Source of the DNA: Microvirga sp. VF16
Lineage (GTDB): Bacteria; Pseudomonadota; Alphaproteobacteria; Rhizobiales; Beijerinckiaceae
Direction: 5' to 3'
DNA length: 64,000 nucleotides
Assembly: GCF_016864375.1 (NCBI RefSeq)
Contig: NZ_CP069357.1
Location: 1-64,000, forward strand
The stretch's first letter is position 1. Every line of letters starts with the position of its first letter. The notes beneath the pieces are model-generated. The model was not told the origin of the DNA. It worked only from the letters and a program-made list of their open reading frames with translations, and made no database searches. This document shows positions 36,113-45,127 of this stretch, in pieces. Position numbers and translations under genes: made by a program.

Positions 36113-36889
36113 CTACGTGTTGCGCCCACTCAGGAACCGCGACAAGAGCGATACCTTTGCCTCCTGCCTGGGTCCTTCCTTTTCCGCTGTGCGTACCTCG
36201 AGCTTGTAGATCACGCCGATCGCCGCCCGTTCATGCACGACTTCGTAGATCGGGATCGGCGGCTGGGCACGGAATGTGGGCTTTGGTGTTTCGGCGATGG
36301 GCTGGGGCGGCACCACCGCCTTCTCAGCTTTAGGCTTCTGCGGACGCTCCGGAGCAGCGGCCACGGATGAAACTGGCTGCACCTTCGGAATCGCGCCGTC
36401 ACGATCATCCCCGAAGATGTTTCGCTGCAGCCGGTAGCCGGACGCGATTCCGGTATCCACCTTCTCATCCCGGTACCTGTCTGAGTACCGTTTGGCGGCA
36501 GCCGTCACATCCCTACCTAAGTCCGCTGCTGTGAACGCCCGCACAATCAGCCCGCAGGCAAACTTTGGCGTCATCCAGTTGCCAAGCCGGATTACATTCT
36601 GAGCCTCGGGCTTTCGAACCTTGCCTCGGCTGATCCGAAGGTCCGCGTCATCGACCGAAATCCGCTCGACGCCCATCATCTCCGAACGCCACATCAGTGC
36701 CGTCTCCACAGCAACCCCGAAGTGGCCGAAGGGAAGGATGGTGAGGCGGGAGAGTGCCCCTCCCTGCCGATGGACTTCGATCGTCAGGGAAAGGTCTGAT
36801 CCGCTCTTCTTCACGTAATAGGATGCACCTGCCGCCTGGTCCCGGCACATGGCGACGTCGGCTTGAGCATCAAGAACCCAGTCTTGCAT
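36113..36889 (-). CDS. hypothetical protein, 258 aa, linked to TrbL-like gene
   Basis: No signal peptide. The N-terminal ~150 residues look like one alpha/beta domain; a Pro/Lys-rich linker (PERPQKPKAEK, TPKPTFRAQPP) leads to a short C-terminal segment. No family recognised. Starts 9 bp after the TrbL-like gene on the same strand, so it is probably part of the same secretion-related unit. Confidence 0.65.
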   Translation of the reverse strand: MQDWVLDAQADVAMCRDQAAGASYYVKKSGSDLSLTIEVHRQGGALSRLTILPFGHFGVAVETALMWRSEMMGVERISVDDADLRISRGKVRKPEAQNVIRLGNWMTPKFACGLIVRAFTAADLGRDVTAAAKRYSDRYRDEKVDTGIASGYRLQRNIFGDDRDGAIPKVQPVSSVAAAPERPQKPKAEKAVVPPQPIAETPKPTFRAQPPIPIYEVVHERAAIGVIYKLEVRTAEKEGPRQEAKVSLLSRFLSGRNT

Positions 36890-36898
36890 GGCTGCCTC

Positions 36899-38485
36899 TT
36901 ACCTCATCATCCGAACGGCACCGGAGCCGAGCGACATCGCGCCCGAACCCACCATTTTCGCGCCGCCACCGGCGAGGCTCATACCCGTGCTTGCCTTGTC
37001 CTTCAGATCGGTCTCCGCCTCCTTGCCCGCACCGGTCAAGCCACCCTGGAACTGGGTAATCTCTTCCGCAAGCTGGAACACGATGCTGGCCGCTTTGGTG
37101 GCGAGGCCCCACGCCCCCATGAGATAGAAGAATGAGAGCCAATTGGCCTCATCCCCACCGCTGCCAGTGCCAACGAACCAGTTGAACCCACCCTGGGACA
37201 TGGCATTCAAGAATGCCCGGCTTCCGTCCGCTGTGACGCTGGAGCCGAGCGCCTTGGAGAAGCCGAAGTTCATGATTTCATTGCAGATCACAAACACGAA
37301 GCCCGAGGCGGCAAACACGGCTCCCATGTAAAGGAGTGACCGCAGACCCGCATGGGCGATGCTTCGAGTGGACTGGAAAATCCAAAAGAAGAGGAAAACC
37401 GGCAGGAGCGCCAGGGTCAAACCCGCCCGAACGAGTGCGTCCAGGTAGCGAAGCCCGAAGGTGATGGTGAAAAACAGGAACGCTACCGTCATGACGAGGC
37501 CGGCGACGATGACTGCACCGAGCGCGCCCCAGGACGGATTGTTCATGGACCTGGGAGCCTCCGTAATGAGCCAGGTGCCAGAGGCAATCCCCGCGACGCC
37601 CATGGAGTGAAACGACCAGAGCATCTTACAAGCGGTCTTCAGGTGCTCCCTCGCCATGTCGGACAGCGACCCCGATCCTGTTGTCGGGTCAGCGCACGTC
37701 CTGTCCTGCAGTTTCGCCTTGGTAATTTGCCCCGTCTCCTCAACGAGCATCTTCCCCACCTGAGTTCCGAGCAGAAGCGGCCCATCTACGAAGAGGACTT
37801 TGGCAGGATGCTCGCTCCCCGATCCGGTGTTTGTCTTGAAGGCCTGCGCTGTAAGAGAGGTCAGGAATAGAAGAAAAATGACTGCAACGCGGCCTATGTA
37901 CTTGAACACGTCACCATACGCCGAATTGAAATCTTGAGCCGCGGGGGCGCTGATGATCAGGAAGACCTTGACTACCAGAATGATCTGCGTAACGACCACG
38001 GCGAGCGCCACGATCTCCCTTGTTTCGACGAAGAAGGAAAACGTCTCGCCTGCAAGCCCCATCAGGGCGCCGAAGATGGCGGAATAAGTCTCGCAGGACC
38101 AGCAGCTTGCATCCAGCTTTGAGACCACTTCCCGGACCCAACTGCCGGAATTCGCGAGCTCGTTCTGCAAATTGGTCATCATAAGCTGATTGGTAATCTT
38201 ATCGGCCGAACAGTCTGATGATCCACTCAGGACGCAGCTACCGTAAGCGTCTACGAAGTCTTTAAGCTGCTTGCCCTTGCTGAGCAGCGCTTGGCTGTTC
38301 TCGTTGAATTTCTGCTGGAACCACTCAGTCGTTCCCACCTGAGGGGTCTGGGCCGGTGACGTTTCAGCGTGCGCGGAACCGAGCCCGAACGCTGATCCGA
38401 GCCCAATTACCAGGGCCATCACTGCCAAAAATCCCCAAAACGTCATGCCGCCATTAGCCTGATTGCGCACCCGCACGGTCGGCAT
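36899..38485 (-). CDS. TrbL/VirB6-like polytopic inner-membrane protein
   Basis: 528 aa from ATG 38485, which has GGGAGG nine bases upstream. Signal-like first helix (ending AHA), a Cys-containing periplasmic part, then at least six membrane helices (for example ALAVVVTQIILVVKVFLII and LTLALLPVFLFFWIF) and a Gly/Met-rich C-terminal tail (AGGGAKMVGSGAMSLGSGA), as is usual for TrbL/VirB6 proteins. These form the inner-membrane part of conjugative type IV secretion channels. No other recognisable T4SS gene lies in the window, so the remaining genes may be outside it. Confidence 0.72.
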   Translation of the reverse strand: MPTVRVRNQANGGMTFWGFLAVMALVIGLGSAFGLGSAHAETSPAQTPQVGTTEWFQQKFNENSQALLSKGKQLKDFVDAYGSCVLSGSSDCSADKITNQLMMTNLQNELANSGSWVREVVSKLDASCWSCETYSAIFGALMGLAGETFSFFVETREIVALAVVVTQIILVVKVFLIISAPAAQDFNSAYGDVFKYIGRVAVIFLLFLTSLTAQAFKTNTGSGSEHPAKVLFVDGPLLLGTQVGKMLVEETGQITKAKLQDRTCADPTTGSGSLSDMAREHLKTACKMLWSFHSMGVAGIASGTWLITEAPRSMNNPSWGALGAVIVAGLVMTVAFLFFTITFGLRYLDALVRAGLTLALLPVFLFFWIFQSTRSIAHAGLRSLLYMGAVFAASGFVFVICNEIMNFGFSKALGSSVTADGSRAFLNAMSQGGFNWFVGTGSGGDEANWLSFFYLMGAWGLATKAASIVFQLAEEITQFQGGLTGAGKEAETDLKDKASTGMSLAGGGAKMVGSGAMSLGSGAVRMMR

Positions 38486-38517
38486 GATCGAGTTCCTCCC
38501 GAAATACATTGACGATT

Positions 38518-38530
38518 CGCGTTTTAAAAT
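38518..38530. promoter_or_regulatory. divergent control region with TTTTAAAACGCG
   Basis: The 190 bp between the divergent TrbL-like and SNF2 genes contain cgcgttttaaaa (reverse: ttttaaaacgcg), close to the ATTAAAACG motif at other gaps. Confidence 0.3.
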
Positions 38531-38675
38531 GGTCCCAGGGCGACCTATAATACATGATTGCCGAAAGCGAGAGAGCTAAAAGCCAGAACTCCAGTGGTTC
38601 AGCGGATTTCCGCCCGGCGTCCCAGCAACACAGTCCCTGCCCTCTCCTGCCTCGGTCCCCGCTCATCTATCGGTA

Positions 38676-41189
38676 ATGCCACAAGCTGCACTCCTCCCCG
38701 GCCAGCATCCCAGTGAGACTGACGCTTTGCAGCGCGCCCTGCAGGCAGGGGATGATCTGCCCGCAGTCTACTCTGCCGGCGAATGGACCTCAGGAAAGAA
38801 CTACGGAGCGATCCTGCTCCTGGATGGAGAAGCTGACGACGTCACCGCCTGGAGAGTTCTTCTGAAGTCTCCTCGCTTCGCGCCACTCGCTCAAACTCTT
38901 GGGCTCAAATATGACGCCCAGCGACTTGCCTGGCGCATACCTACTCTCCGGGAGGTCGGCCTCCTGTGCGGCTTTGCCCCCGAGGCATACCGGCGCAAGC
39001 TCATGGCCAAATGCCCTCACCTCGACGTCTTGGAAGAGCCGATCGCAGCGCCCTGTGTTCATTATATTAAAAGTCGTGACCTGTTTATCTTCGTAGGGAG
39101 CTTCAGCCATCGCGGGTGGGCCAAGAACACTGGCTGGGCCTTCAGCGAAAGCGGATCGCTCTGGTACACCGACTCTGCTCTCAAGGCGGCTGGCCTCTAT
39201 AAACTCGCCACGCCCCAAGCCCGGACAAAGATCGAGGAGGAGCTTGCAGGTCTGAAACTTCTCGCCGCTGTCAAGAAGGGCCTGACCTTTGGCCGCCCCT
39301 GGATGACGTATGATCCCCGAAAGGAGCGTCTTGTTGTTCATGGGGAGGAGGATCTGCAGTCTGCCCTTGGGCCCTACGGGTTCAGGGCTCGCATGTCGCT
39401 GGGTAAACGGAACGCCTTCAGCGGCAGGTTCACGACCCGAAACTTCCGGGCCGCATGCGACTTGACCCAACTTGCCGATCCAATCCTAGCCACCGGACTG
39501 GCAGCGATCGCATCGAAGCTTCAGTTCCTCGATATCGGCTCTATCGACATCTCGGCCCTTCTCGGGCAGATCGTCTCCACCGACAGCAGCGCCAAACAGA
39601 AGAAATCCGAGGCCGACCGGGCGCACAAGATCGAGCTCCGGTATGTGAAAAAGCAGAAGCGCTTCTTCACGACACGGGTTGAGGCCGCCAACGACAACGC
39701 TTGGACCGTAGCCAAAGACACTGTCTGGATGACCACCGACCCGGTGGCGGCCTCCAAATATCGGAAGTGGGGCGACGACGAAACCGAGATCGCAATCCAG
39801 ACGCTGATCGCGGAAGAGTATGCGGCGGCAGCGGCAGCAAGAGTTCCGGCTCCTGTCCCGGCTCCTCGCAAAGGCCAGAGCTATACGTCGGATCAAATCG
39901 CAGGCATCAACTTTGCCACAACCCGACCGTGGGCAGTCCTTGCGGACGATATGGGTTACGGGAAGACAATGCAGGCGGTCGGCGTCATTGACGTGCTCCG
40001 TCCTCGTTATGTGCTGATCCTCACTCTTGCTTCCGTCACCCCTGCTTTCGCCAGGGCTGTAACAGATTGGGTGTCTTACCAACCACACGTCAACCTGTTC
40101 ACAAACCTTGCCAAGACGCCGGTCCAGCCAGGTGTGACGGTCGCCTCATACGAGTCCATCCTTAACAATCCGGAACTCCTCGACTACCCATGGGATTATG
40201 CGGTCTTCGACGAATTCCATAAGCTGAAGAACCAGACCGCCAAGCGTGCACGAGCCGTCATTGAGCGACTGGGATACAAGCTCTCTGGAGGACTGTTCCT
40301 CTCCGGCACTCCCCTCACCCGCCGTCCCCAAGACCTGTTTACCCCGCTCCACCTCTCCCTTCCGCAGGCCTTTGACGACTTCGGTCGGTTCTCGAAGGTC
40401 TACGGCCTTGGAGATCTCGACTCCGACAATGAGGAACGGCGGGAACGGCGAAAGACGCTCGGCCGCATCATCATGGGCAGCATTATGCTGCGGCGCCTCA
40501 AGAAGGGCCTGCCTCCCAAGCGGCGCCAGCCCATCGAACTCGACGTGATGGATCCCTCCCTTGTGGACCTCCTCAAGGAAGAGAACCTGATTTTCGACTC
40601 TTTGAAGAACACCGAGAACAAGGTCGAGAAAAAGCAGATCATGACGAAGCTCAACGCGCTCCGGCGCAGGACGGCTTCGTTTAAGATCCCCTATGCGGTC
40701 GAGTGGGTGATCACCAAGTATGAGCAAGGCGAGCCGGTGCTGGTGTTTGCTCATCACCAGGAGATCATCGACCAACTTGCAGACATTATCTCCGCGTTTG
40801 GACCCAAGGTGGCCAAACTCCACGGCAGCGCCAACACGCCTCGCAAACGGCAAAAGCTGATCGACGAGTTTCAATCTGGCCAAATTGATGTGATCGTCGC
40901 AGGCATCCAGGCTGCAGGAACAGGGTTAACAATGACCCGTGCCGCGGAGGTGCTCTTCTGCGAAGTCGATTGGGATCCTTTTGCACTATTGCAGGCCGAG
41001 GATCGATCCCACCGTCACGGCCAAACCAGGTCGGTCAATGTCTGGTACATGGTCATCAAAGGGTCGATTGACGCCTACATTTGCAGCATCGTCGACACCA
41101 AGCTCCGCATCGCCAACGAGATCTATGGCGACGAGGACAAAATCTACAGCGCCGTCGGCAGCGATCTTGCCATGGCCGCCGCCGCCTGA
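38676..41189 (+). CDS. SNF2-family DNA helicase/translocase
   Basis: 837 aa. The first ~400 residues are not recognised. The SNF2 core has Walker A DDMGYGKT (~424), motif II DEFH (~512) in place of the usual DEAH, SGTP (motif III), and motif VI in QAEDRSHRHGQ (~773). Overall closest in layout to SMARCAL1/HARP-like annealing helicases of phages and plasmids. ATP-driven translocation along double-stranded DNA is expected. A helical insert (ENLIFDSLKNTENKVEKKQ) separates the two RecA lobes, as in the family. Confidence 0.88.
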   Translation: MPQAALLPGQHPSETDALQRALQAGDDLPAVYSAGEWTSGKNYGAILLLDGEADDVTAWRVLLKSPRFAPLAQTLGLKYDAQRLAWRIPTLREVGLLCGFAPEAYRRKLMAKCPHLDVLEEPIAAPCVHYIKSRDLFIFVGSFSHRGWAKNTGWAFSESGSLWYTDSALKAAGLYKLATPQARTKIEEELAGLKLLAAVKKGLTFGRPWMTYDPRKERLVVHGEEDLQSALGPYGFRARMSLGKRNAFSGRFTTRNFRAACDLTQLADPILATGLAAIASKLQFLDIGSIDISALLGQIVSTDSSAKQKKSEADRAHKIELRYVKKQKRFFTTRVEAANDNAWTVAKDTVWMTTDPVAASKYRKWGDDETEIAIQTLIAEEYAAAAAARVPAPVPAPRKGQSYTSDQIAGINFATTRPWAVLADDMGYGKTMQAVGVIDVLRPRYVLILTLASVTPAFARAVTDWVSYQPHVNLFTNLAKTPVQPGVTVASYESILNNPELLDYPWDYAVFDEFHKLKNQTAKRARAVIERLGYKLSGGLFLSGTPLTRRPQDLFTPLHLSLPQAFDDFGRFSKVYGLGDLDSDNEERRERRKTLGRIIMGSIMLRRLKKGLPPKRRQPIELDVMDPSLVDLLKEENLIFDSLKNTENKVEKKQIMTKLNALRRRTASFKIPYAVEWVITKYEQGEPVLVFAHHQEIIDQLADIISAFGPKVAKLHGSANTPRKRQKLIDEFQSGQIDVIVAGIQAAGTGLTMTRAAEVLFCEVDWDPFALLQAEDRSHRHGQTRSVNVWYMVIKGSIDAYICSIVDTKLRIANEIYGDEDKIYSAVGSDLAMAAAA

Positions 41190-41194
41190 CCTAG

Positions 41195-41210
41195 CCCCCG
41201 AATTAAAACG
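41195..41210 (+). promoter_or_regulatory. ATTAAAACG motif upstream of DUF882 gene
   Basis: cccccgaattaaaacg just after the SNF2 stop and ~75 bp before the next start; ttgattctcgaatcat (41257-41269) nearby is a near-palindrome. Likely promoter or operator. Confidence 0.35.
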
Positions 41211-41285
41211 CTGATAAGTTCCTCGCTAATTCAAAAGACCAAGAGCGGGAATTTTGATTCTCGAATCATGCCACCAGGACGATCC

Positions 41286-41978
41286 ATGCTTAACCGCCGC
41301 CAAATCCTTACCGGTCTTGCTGCATCGGCAGGCCTCGCCCATAGCACCCTCGCCCGTGCCCAGGTCGCATTTCCTGTCGGCACTCAGCTGATACCGTCGC
41401 TTGCCGGCCCCGAGACCCTCGAGATGCCGTCATTCGAATTCGAGCCGTCCGCTGAGGCCCCCAGCCTGCCGAACGACATGAAGAACACGGACCTTGCGGC
41501 AATCACGTCAAAAGCTCCGTTAACCCAAGCAGGACTTCCGGCCCACCGCGGGCTCTGGCTGGTCAACTACAACACCAATGAGGAAGTTAAGACCGTCTTC
41601 TGGAAGGAAGGCGTATACGACAAGCCAGCCTACTCCCAGCTCTGCCACATGCTTCGCGACTGGCGTGAGAATGTCACGATGGCAATGGATCCCAAGCTGT
41701 TTCACCTGCTCTGGGCAATCCAGCATCGGATCAACTTCCAACAGCCGATCATCATCACATCAGGGTTCAGGACCAAGGACACCAACGAGTTGCTCCGGGC
41801 CGAGGGATCCGCGATCAATTCCCTCCATATGCACTCCCAGGCATCTGACATCGTGGTTAATAAGATGTCGGCCGAGACAATCGCCAAGTACGCTCAGGCC
41901 ATCGGCATCGGGGGGATTGGGCGCTATAGGTCATTCGTGCACGTCGATACCGGGGCTATTCGCACGTGGGAAGGCTAG
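41286..41978 (+). CDS. DUF882 / YcbK-like exported protein (M15-type fold)
   Basis: 230 aa. NRRQILTG plus a hydrophobic stretch ending LARAQ is a Tat-like signal. The domain has RGLWLVNYNT, TSGFRTKDTNELL, SLHMHSQASDIV and the C-terminal HVDTG: the His/Asp pattern of DUF882 (peptidase M15-related, zinc). Related proteins act on peptidoglycan, and a role beside a secretion apparatus is plausible. ATG 41286 has AGGA upstream. The TAG stop (41976-41978) is also the presumed insertion point of the 20-kb segment. Confidence 0.85.
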   Translation: MLNRRQILTGLAASAGLAHSTLARAQVAFPVGTQLIPSLAGPETLEMPSFEFEPSAEAPSLPNDMKNTDLAAITSKAPLTQAGLPAHRGLWLVNYNTNEEVKTVFWKEGVYDKPAYSQLCHMLRDWRENVTMAMDPKLFHLLWAIQHRINFQQPIIITSGFRTKDTNELLRAEGSAINSLHMHSQASDIVVNKMSAETIAKYAQAIGIGGIGRYRSFVHVDTGAIRTWEG

Positions 41979-42058
41979 TGTCGGTGTGTGTTCGAACACC
42001 CATAAGTCTGACTCAAACGCGCAGAAGTTTGACTCATATTGCACAGTAGTCTGACTCA
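41979..42058 (+). repeat. left end of inserted segment: TG terminus with repeated GTCTGACTCA
   Basis: Begins tgtcggtgtgtg immediately after CTAG. It contains three copies of GT(C/T)TGACTCA at 42006, 42027 and 42049 (21-22 bp spacing). The third copy with its flank (gtctgactcaag, 42049-42060) is found inverted at 62367-62378. Multiple short terminal repeats behind a TG end are typical of IS21-type elements. No transposase gene is seen. Confidence 0.5.
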
Positions 42059-42135
42059 AGCATGAACTTCTGCTTACGGCCCAAGCACGGACCTTCAGCT
42101 AAGGTCCGCCCAGTGCCAAGAGCGGCCCTTCGCAC

Positions 42136-42173
42136 TTTTCAAGAGTACACTTGGTTTTCAAGAGTACACTTGG
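42136..42173 (+). repeat. perfect tandem duplication of a 19-bp near-palindrome
   Basis: ttttcaagagtacacttgg occurs twice with no spacer (42136-42154, 42155-42173). Its core caagagtacacttg is almost its own reverse complement. It could be a protein-binding site or part of a transposon end. Confidence 0.6.
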
Positions 42174-42202
42174 AGGGTGTAGGACCCGTGATCCACGGTC
42201 GC

Positions 42203-42310
42203 TCAATGGCGCCGCACGAGTCGATCCTTGAGCTCGTCCCGGAAACGTCGGTCCGGGCGCGGATTGAAGATCATTGAGAGTGCATCCCCGAAGACAGCCA
42301 ACCAGCGCAT
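42203..42310 (-). CDS. possible 35-aa protein
   Basis: Short minus-strand frame with an excellent ribosome site (AAGGAGGGAAC directly before ATG 42310). It starts MRWLAVFGDALSMIFNP and ends in an Arg-rich helix (RRFRDELKDRLVRRH). The composition looks protein-like. It could be a genuine small protein or a fragment. No family recognised. Confidence 0.45.
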   Translation of the reverse strand: MRWLAVFGDALSMIFNPRPDRRFRDELKDRLVRRH

Positions 42311-42882
42311 GTTCCCTCCTTTGTGTTGTTGGCGGCATCTTGCTCAAGGCGCTGTCGGCGGTCAAACCGGACAGTTTGTCGCTTGCGGGCTACGCCTCGC
42401 CCCTCCCATGGCTAGTCCCGAGAGCGGTCGGACCTGCGGCTGTAAAGCCATGTGCCGCTCTGGCATCCGGTAGCAAATGCCACCAGATTCGGGACCATGT
42501 GCAGGCCTCCGGTGCCTCTTCAGCCTTCAGGCTGTGGCGTCAGGCTCCCACAGGTCGAGACGGTGGTCCTACAGTTAGCACCAGGTCAAACCCGGCCTTG
42601 AAGCGCGGCCGTGTGAAGGTCCGCCTCACTCACCTCTTGCAGAAGTGCCAACTGAAGTTGCCCTAAAGTGAATGATCCTGGGCATGTGCTCCCACGTGAC
42701 CAGAATAGGCCACACCCCGCGCGATGAAACGGAAGCCTTGATAGAGATTGAGGCTCGTGCTCATGCCTGAGACCCTGCCGTAGGCGCCGACCTAAGCCAA
42801 CTTGACAGTACTGCTCCAACGGCGAGGGAGGATAGCGAGGTGCCGCCCTCCAGCGCGGGCTCCATGGCGGTGTCGCTCGCCT
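42311..42882. other. no supported gene
   Basis: 570 bp inside the left part of the inserted segment. Open frames here have no ribosome site and unbalanced composition. Probably decayed mobile-element or intergenic DNA. Confidence 0.5.
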
Positions 42883-43548
42883 CTAGCGGGACGCTAACGC
42901 GGCATGGCGGGGCGGCTCCCACCGGATGGGCTTGTACGCCTTGTCCCTCAGCTTCGCGTCACCCCAGATCGTGTCGAGGTATCCCGCCTCGGCGAGAATG
43001 ATGGCGTCCAACCGCGCGGCACGGTTGATGTCCACGTGCGCCTTGCCGTTCCGGAGGCGCGCGTCATCCTTCTTGGACAGCTTGGTGACAAACGTCACGA
43101 CAATGCCAGGCGCCCCCTCGACCTCGTACGCGTTGAACAGAGCGAGGCCGTCCGGCCTCACGTCGATGAGGTTTTCTTTGAACGCAAACCCATTGTTCTG
43201 GGCATGTGCCCGGATGTCGGCGAGTGTGGTCTCGCCGTAGACGAAGCCTGGGAAATCGGCAGGCTTACCATTGGCGCCGCCGCCCCACTTCTTCTCGGCG
43301 TAGACGATCCTCTTCGTCTCCGGGTCCGCAGCGACGGAGAGCCTGTTCCCGTCGGGCAACTTCCATCGCCGGTCCTCGTGCGGAGCCAAGCTCTTGGAGG
43401 GAAGCGGCCTTGCATTGATTTTGGGGACCGACGCGATCTCCTCGCCGACCTTGATCCCTGAGAGGGATTGCGCCTGGGCACTGGTGCCGAACAGCATGCC
43501 TGCAGCGACCGCGATCGCGGCGATGGCCTCGAGCTCAAATCGTTGCAT
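42883..43548 (-). CDS. exported protein of unknown function, 221 aa
   Basis: Signal peptide (IAAIAVAAGMLFG, cleavage after AQAQ). The mature protein is alpha/beta (GIKVGEEIASVP, FPGFVYGETTLADIRAHA). No family recognised. Lies within the inserted segment but outside the GC-rich core; probably cargo or a flanking chromosomal gene carried along. Confidence 0.68.
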   Translation of the reverse strand: MQRFELEAIAAIAVAAGMLFGTSAQAQSLSGIKVGEEIASVPKINARPLPSKSLAPHEDRRWKLPDGNRLSVAADPETKRIVYAEKKWGGGANGKPADFPGFVYGETTLADIRAHAQNNGFAFKENLIDVRPDGLALFNAYEVEGAPGIVVTFVTKLSKKDDARLRNGKAHVDINRAARLDAIILAEAGYLDTIWGDAKLRDKAYKPIRWEPPRHAALASR

Positions 43549-43954
43549 GATGCCCCTGACGTTTGATTTTGGCCGGAAAATAGGGAACTGGTGGCTTGTG
43601 CGTCAACATTTGCGCGCTACCGGGGCCGTCCTTCCGAACCTTGGTGACGCATTCATGCAACACCTTCGGCCACCGGGCAGAGGCGCACCGCCGCCGGTTC
43701 TACCGCCTCCCCAAGCGCCAGAATACCGCAGGGTTCGCAACCCTGTCTCTCGGGTGATCACCTGATGTTTGGTCATTCATTGGCAGGCTTGGATCGAGTC
43801 AAACCAGGAGATCTCCAGCCCATCAGGAATGTCCGGTGCTCTACGCTTGAGCAGACATTCGGCTTAGGTCAGCCTCGTGCCATTAACCGACCTTCCCGCA
43901 CAGCATCATAAGATGAGCAACGCCGGCAAAGGTCGAGAGGCGCTGCTACCGCTC
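43549..43954. other. no supported gene
   Basis: About 400 bp between the exported protein and the GntR fragment. No convincing frame or structure seen. Confidence 0.45.
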
Positions 43955-44197
43955 TTACGCCGCCTCGACGATGCGTCGCAGGGACGAGGAGACGACGTAT
44001 CGATCGGCCGGATGCACGCTGACGGTAAACTCCAACAGGTCGGCCTTGCGATCCAGGTAACGGCGCACGACCAGCAAGGCGGGACTGCCAGCCTCGGCCT
44101 CGAGTGCACCAGCGCGTCCCTCCGCAATCAATGCACTGCGGAGCCGTTCAGCCAACGCGTCACCGCCATCGAGCGCTTCAGGGCTCCCTGAGGTCAC
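43955..44197 (-). pseudogene. fragment of GntR-family regulator (UTRA effector domain)
   Basis: 80 codons ending with a typical UTRA C-terminus: GSPALLVVRRYLDRKADLL followed by EFTVSVHPADRYV. The N-terminal winged helix and most of the effector domain are missing. Truncated gene at the edge of the system, probably cut when the neighbouring island was acquired. Confidence 0.7.
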
Positions 44198-44275
44198 GTG
44201 CCTAGAGCGGTCTTCAGAGCGTCAATGAAGCCGCACTCCTGGTACGGGAGACTCATGGTCCCCGGATCGGTGCGG

Positions 44276-45127
44276 TTACCTCAGGGCTTCCTGTAGCTTC
44301 GACCTGTTGATGCACACAATTCGTGCATTGGGATCTTCGACGCCTCCCTGGACCGAGCCGCGCAGTCCGAGATGTTCGAGCAAGTAGAGGGCCTCCGCCC
44401 GTCGGACGGCGATCGTCCCGCCGGCGGCCGGCAGTCCGATCTCCTTCATGACCACTTCGGCCTGACCGGGGGAAAGGGCTGGGTTCGGGACCAAGGCGAT
44501 GTCGATGCGCTCGTTCCATTCCTGGTCGGCCGCTCCGTCTACCCAAGGGACCGAACCGTCTGGTTCCGGCTCCGACATGCGGGTCAGGACGAGATCGATG
44601 AAGGCTTTGCGTTCGTAATCCCAGGTCCGTGCGTGGAGACGGTTGCCGTTGTCGACGAGGTGATGGGGACAGATGGTCCGGCGCCTCGCGTCCCTGCTTG
44701 TCAGGGACTGGTACCGGATGGACAGAGGGATCCGCTGGCTGAACGAGCGGATGACGGCCGAGATGATTCCGTCGTCCTCCTTCCGCCACGGGCTCGAGAT
44801 CCGCTCCAGTGGGATCGTCGGGCGGTCGGCGGATGACGAGTTGTCCTGGACCCACTGGGCCGCGTCCTTGCCGAAGATGGGCTGGTAGTCGTCCCCCCGC
44901 CTGTAGACCTTGTCGTCCGTACTTAGTCTCATATTCCCAGGCGCGAGGCTTAGGTATTGTCCGATGTCGGACGATGCCTGCTGGGGAGAGATGTTGAACT
45001 GGACGCATAGATCCCGACGGCGCATCTCGCCCGTCCAATGGATCACGTCCTCGATCCAGCGCAAGCGCCTCAGGATGGAGTCGCCACCCCGCTTGCCACG
45101 GAGATCGTCTATTGAATGGACTGTCAT
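44276..45127 (-). CDS. WYL-domain transcriptional regulator (BrxR/CapW-like)
   Basis: 283 aa. The N-terminal winged helix (ILRRLRWIEDVIHWTGEM, then a recognition-helix segment SPQQASSDIGQYL) is followed by a WYL domain (IRYQSLTSRDARRRTI, PHHLVDNGNRLHARTWD) and a WCX-like C-terminal part. Family members (BrxR, CapW) repress phage-defence operons and are thought to sense a nucleic-acid or nucleotide ligand through the WYL domain. ATG 45127 is preferred; TTG 45133 is possible. Divergent from the four-gene system across a 100-bp region with four 22-bp repeats, the first of which lies inside its own first codons. It is the likely regulator of the system. Confidence 0.85.
   Translation of the reverse strand: MTVHSIDDLRGKRGGDSILRRLRWIEDVIHWTGEMRRRDLCVQFNISPQQASSDIGQYLSLAPGNMRLSTDDKVYRRGDDYQPIFGKDAAQWVQDNSSSADRPTIPLERISSPWRKEDDGIISAVIRSFSQRIPLSIRYQSLTSRDARRRTICPHHLVDNGNRLHARTWDYERKAFIDLVLTRMSEPEPDGSVPWVDGAADQEWNERIDIALVPNPALSPGQAEVVMKEIGLPAAGGTIAVRRAEALYLLEHLGLRGSVQGGVEDPNARIVCINRSKLQEALR

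Noticed and set aside
42274..42666. Possible 130-codon + strand gene
   Set aside because: No ribosome site and unbalanced composition; it overlaps the better-supported small minus-strand frame.
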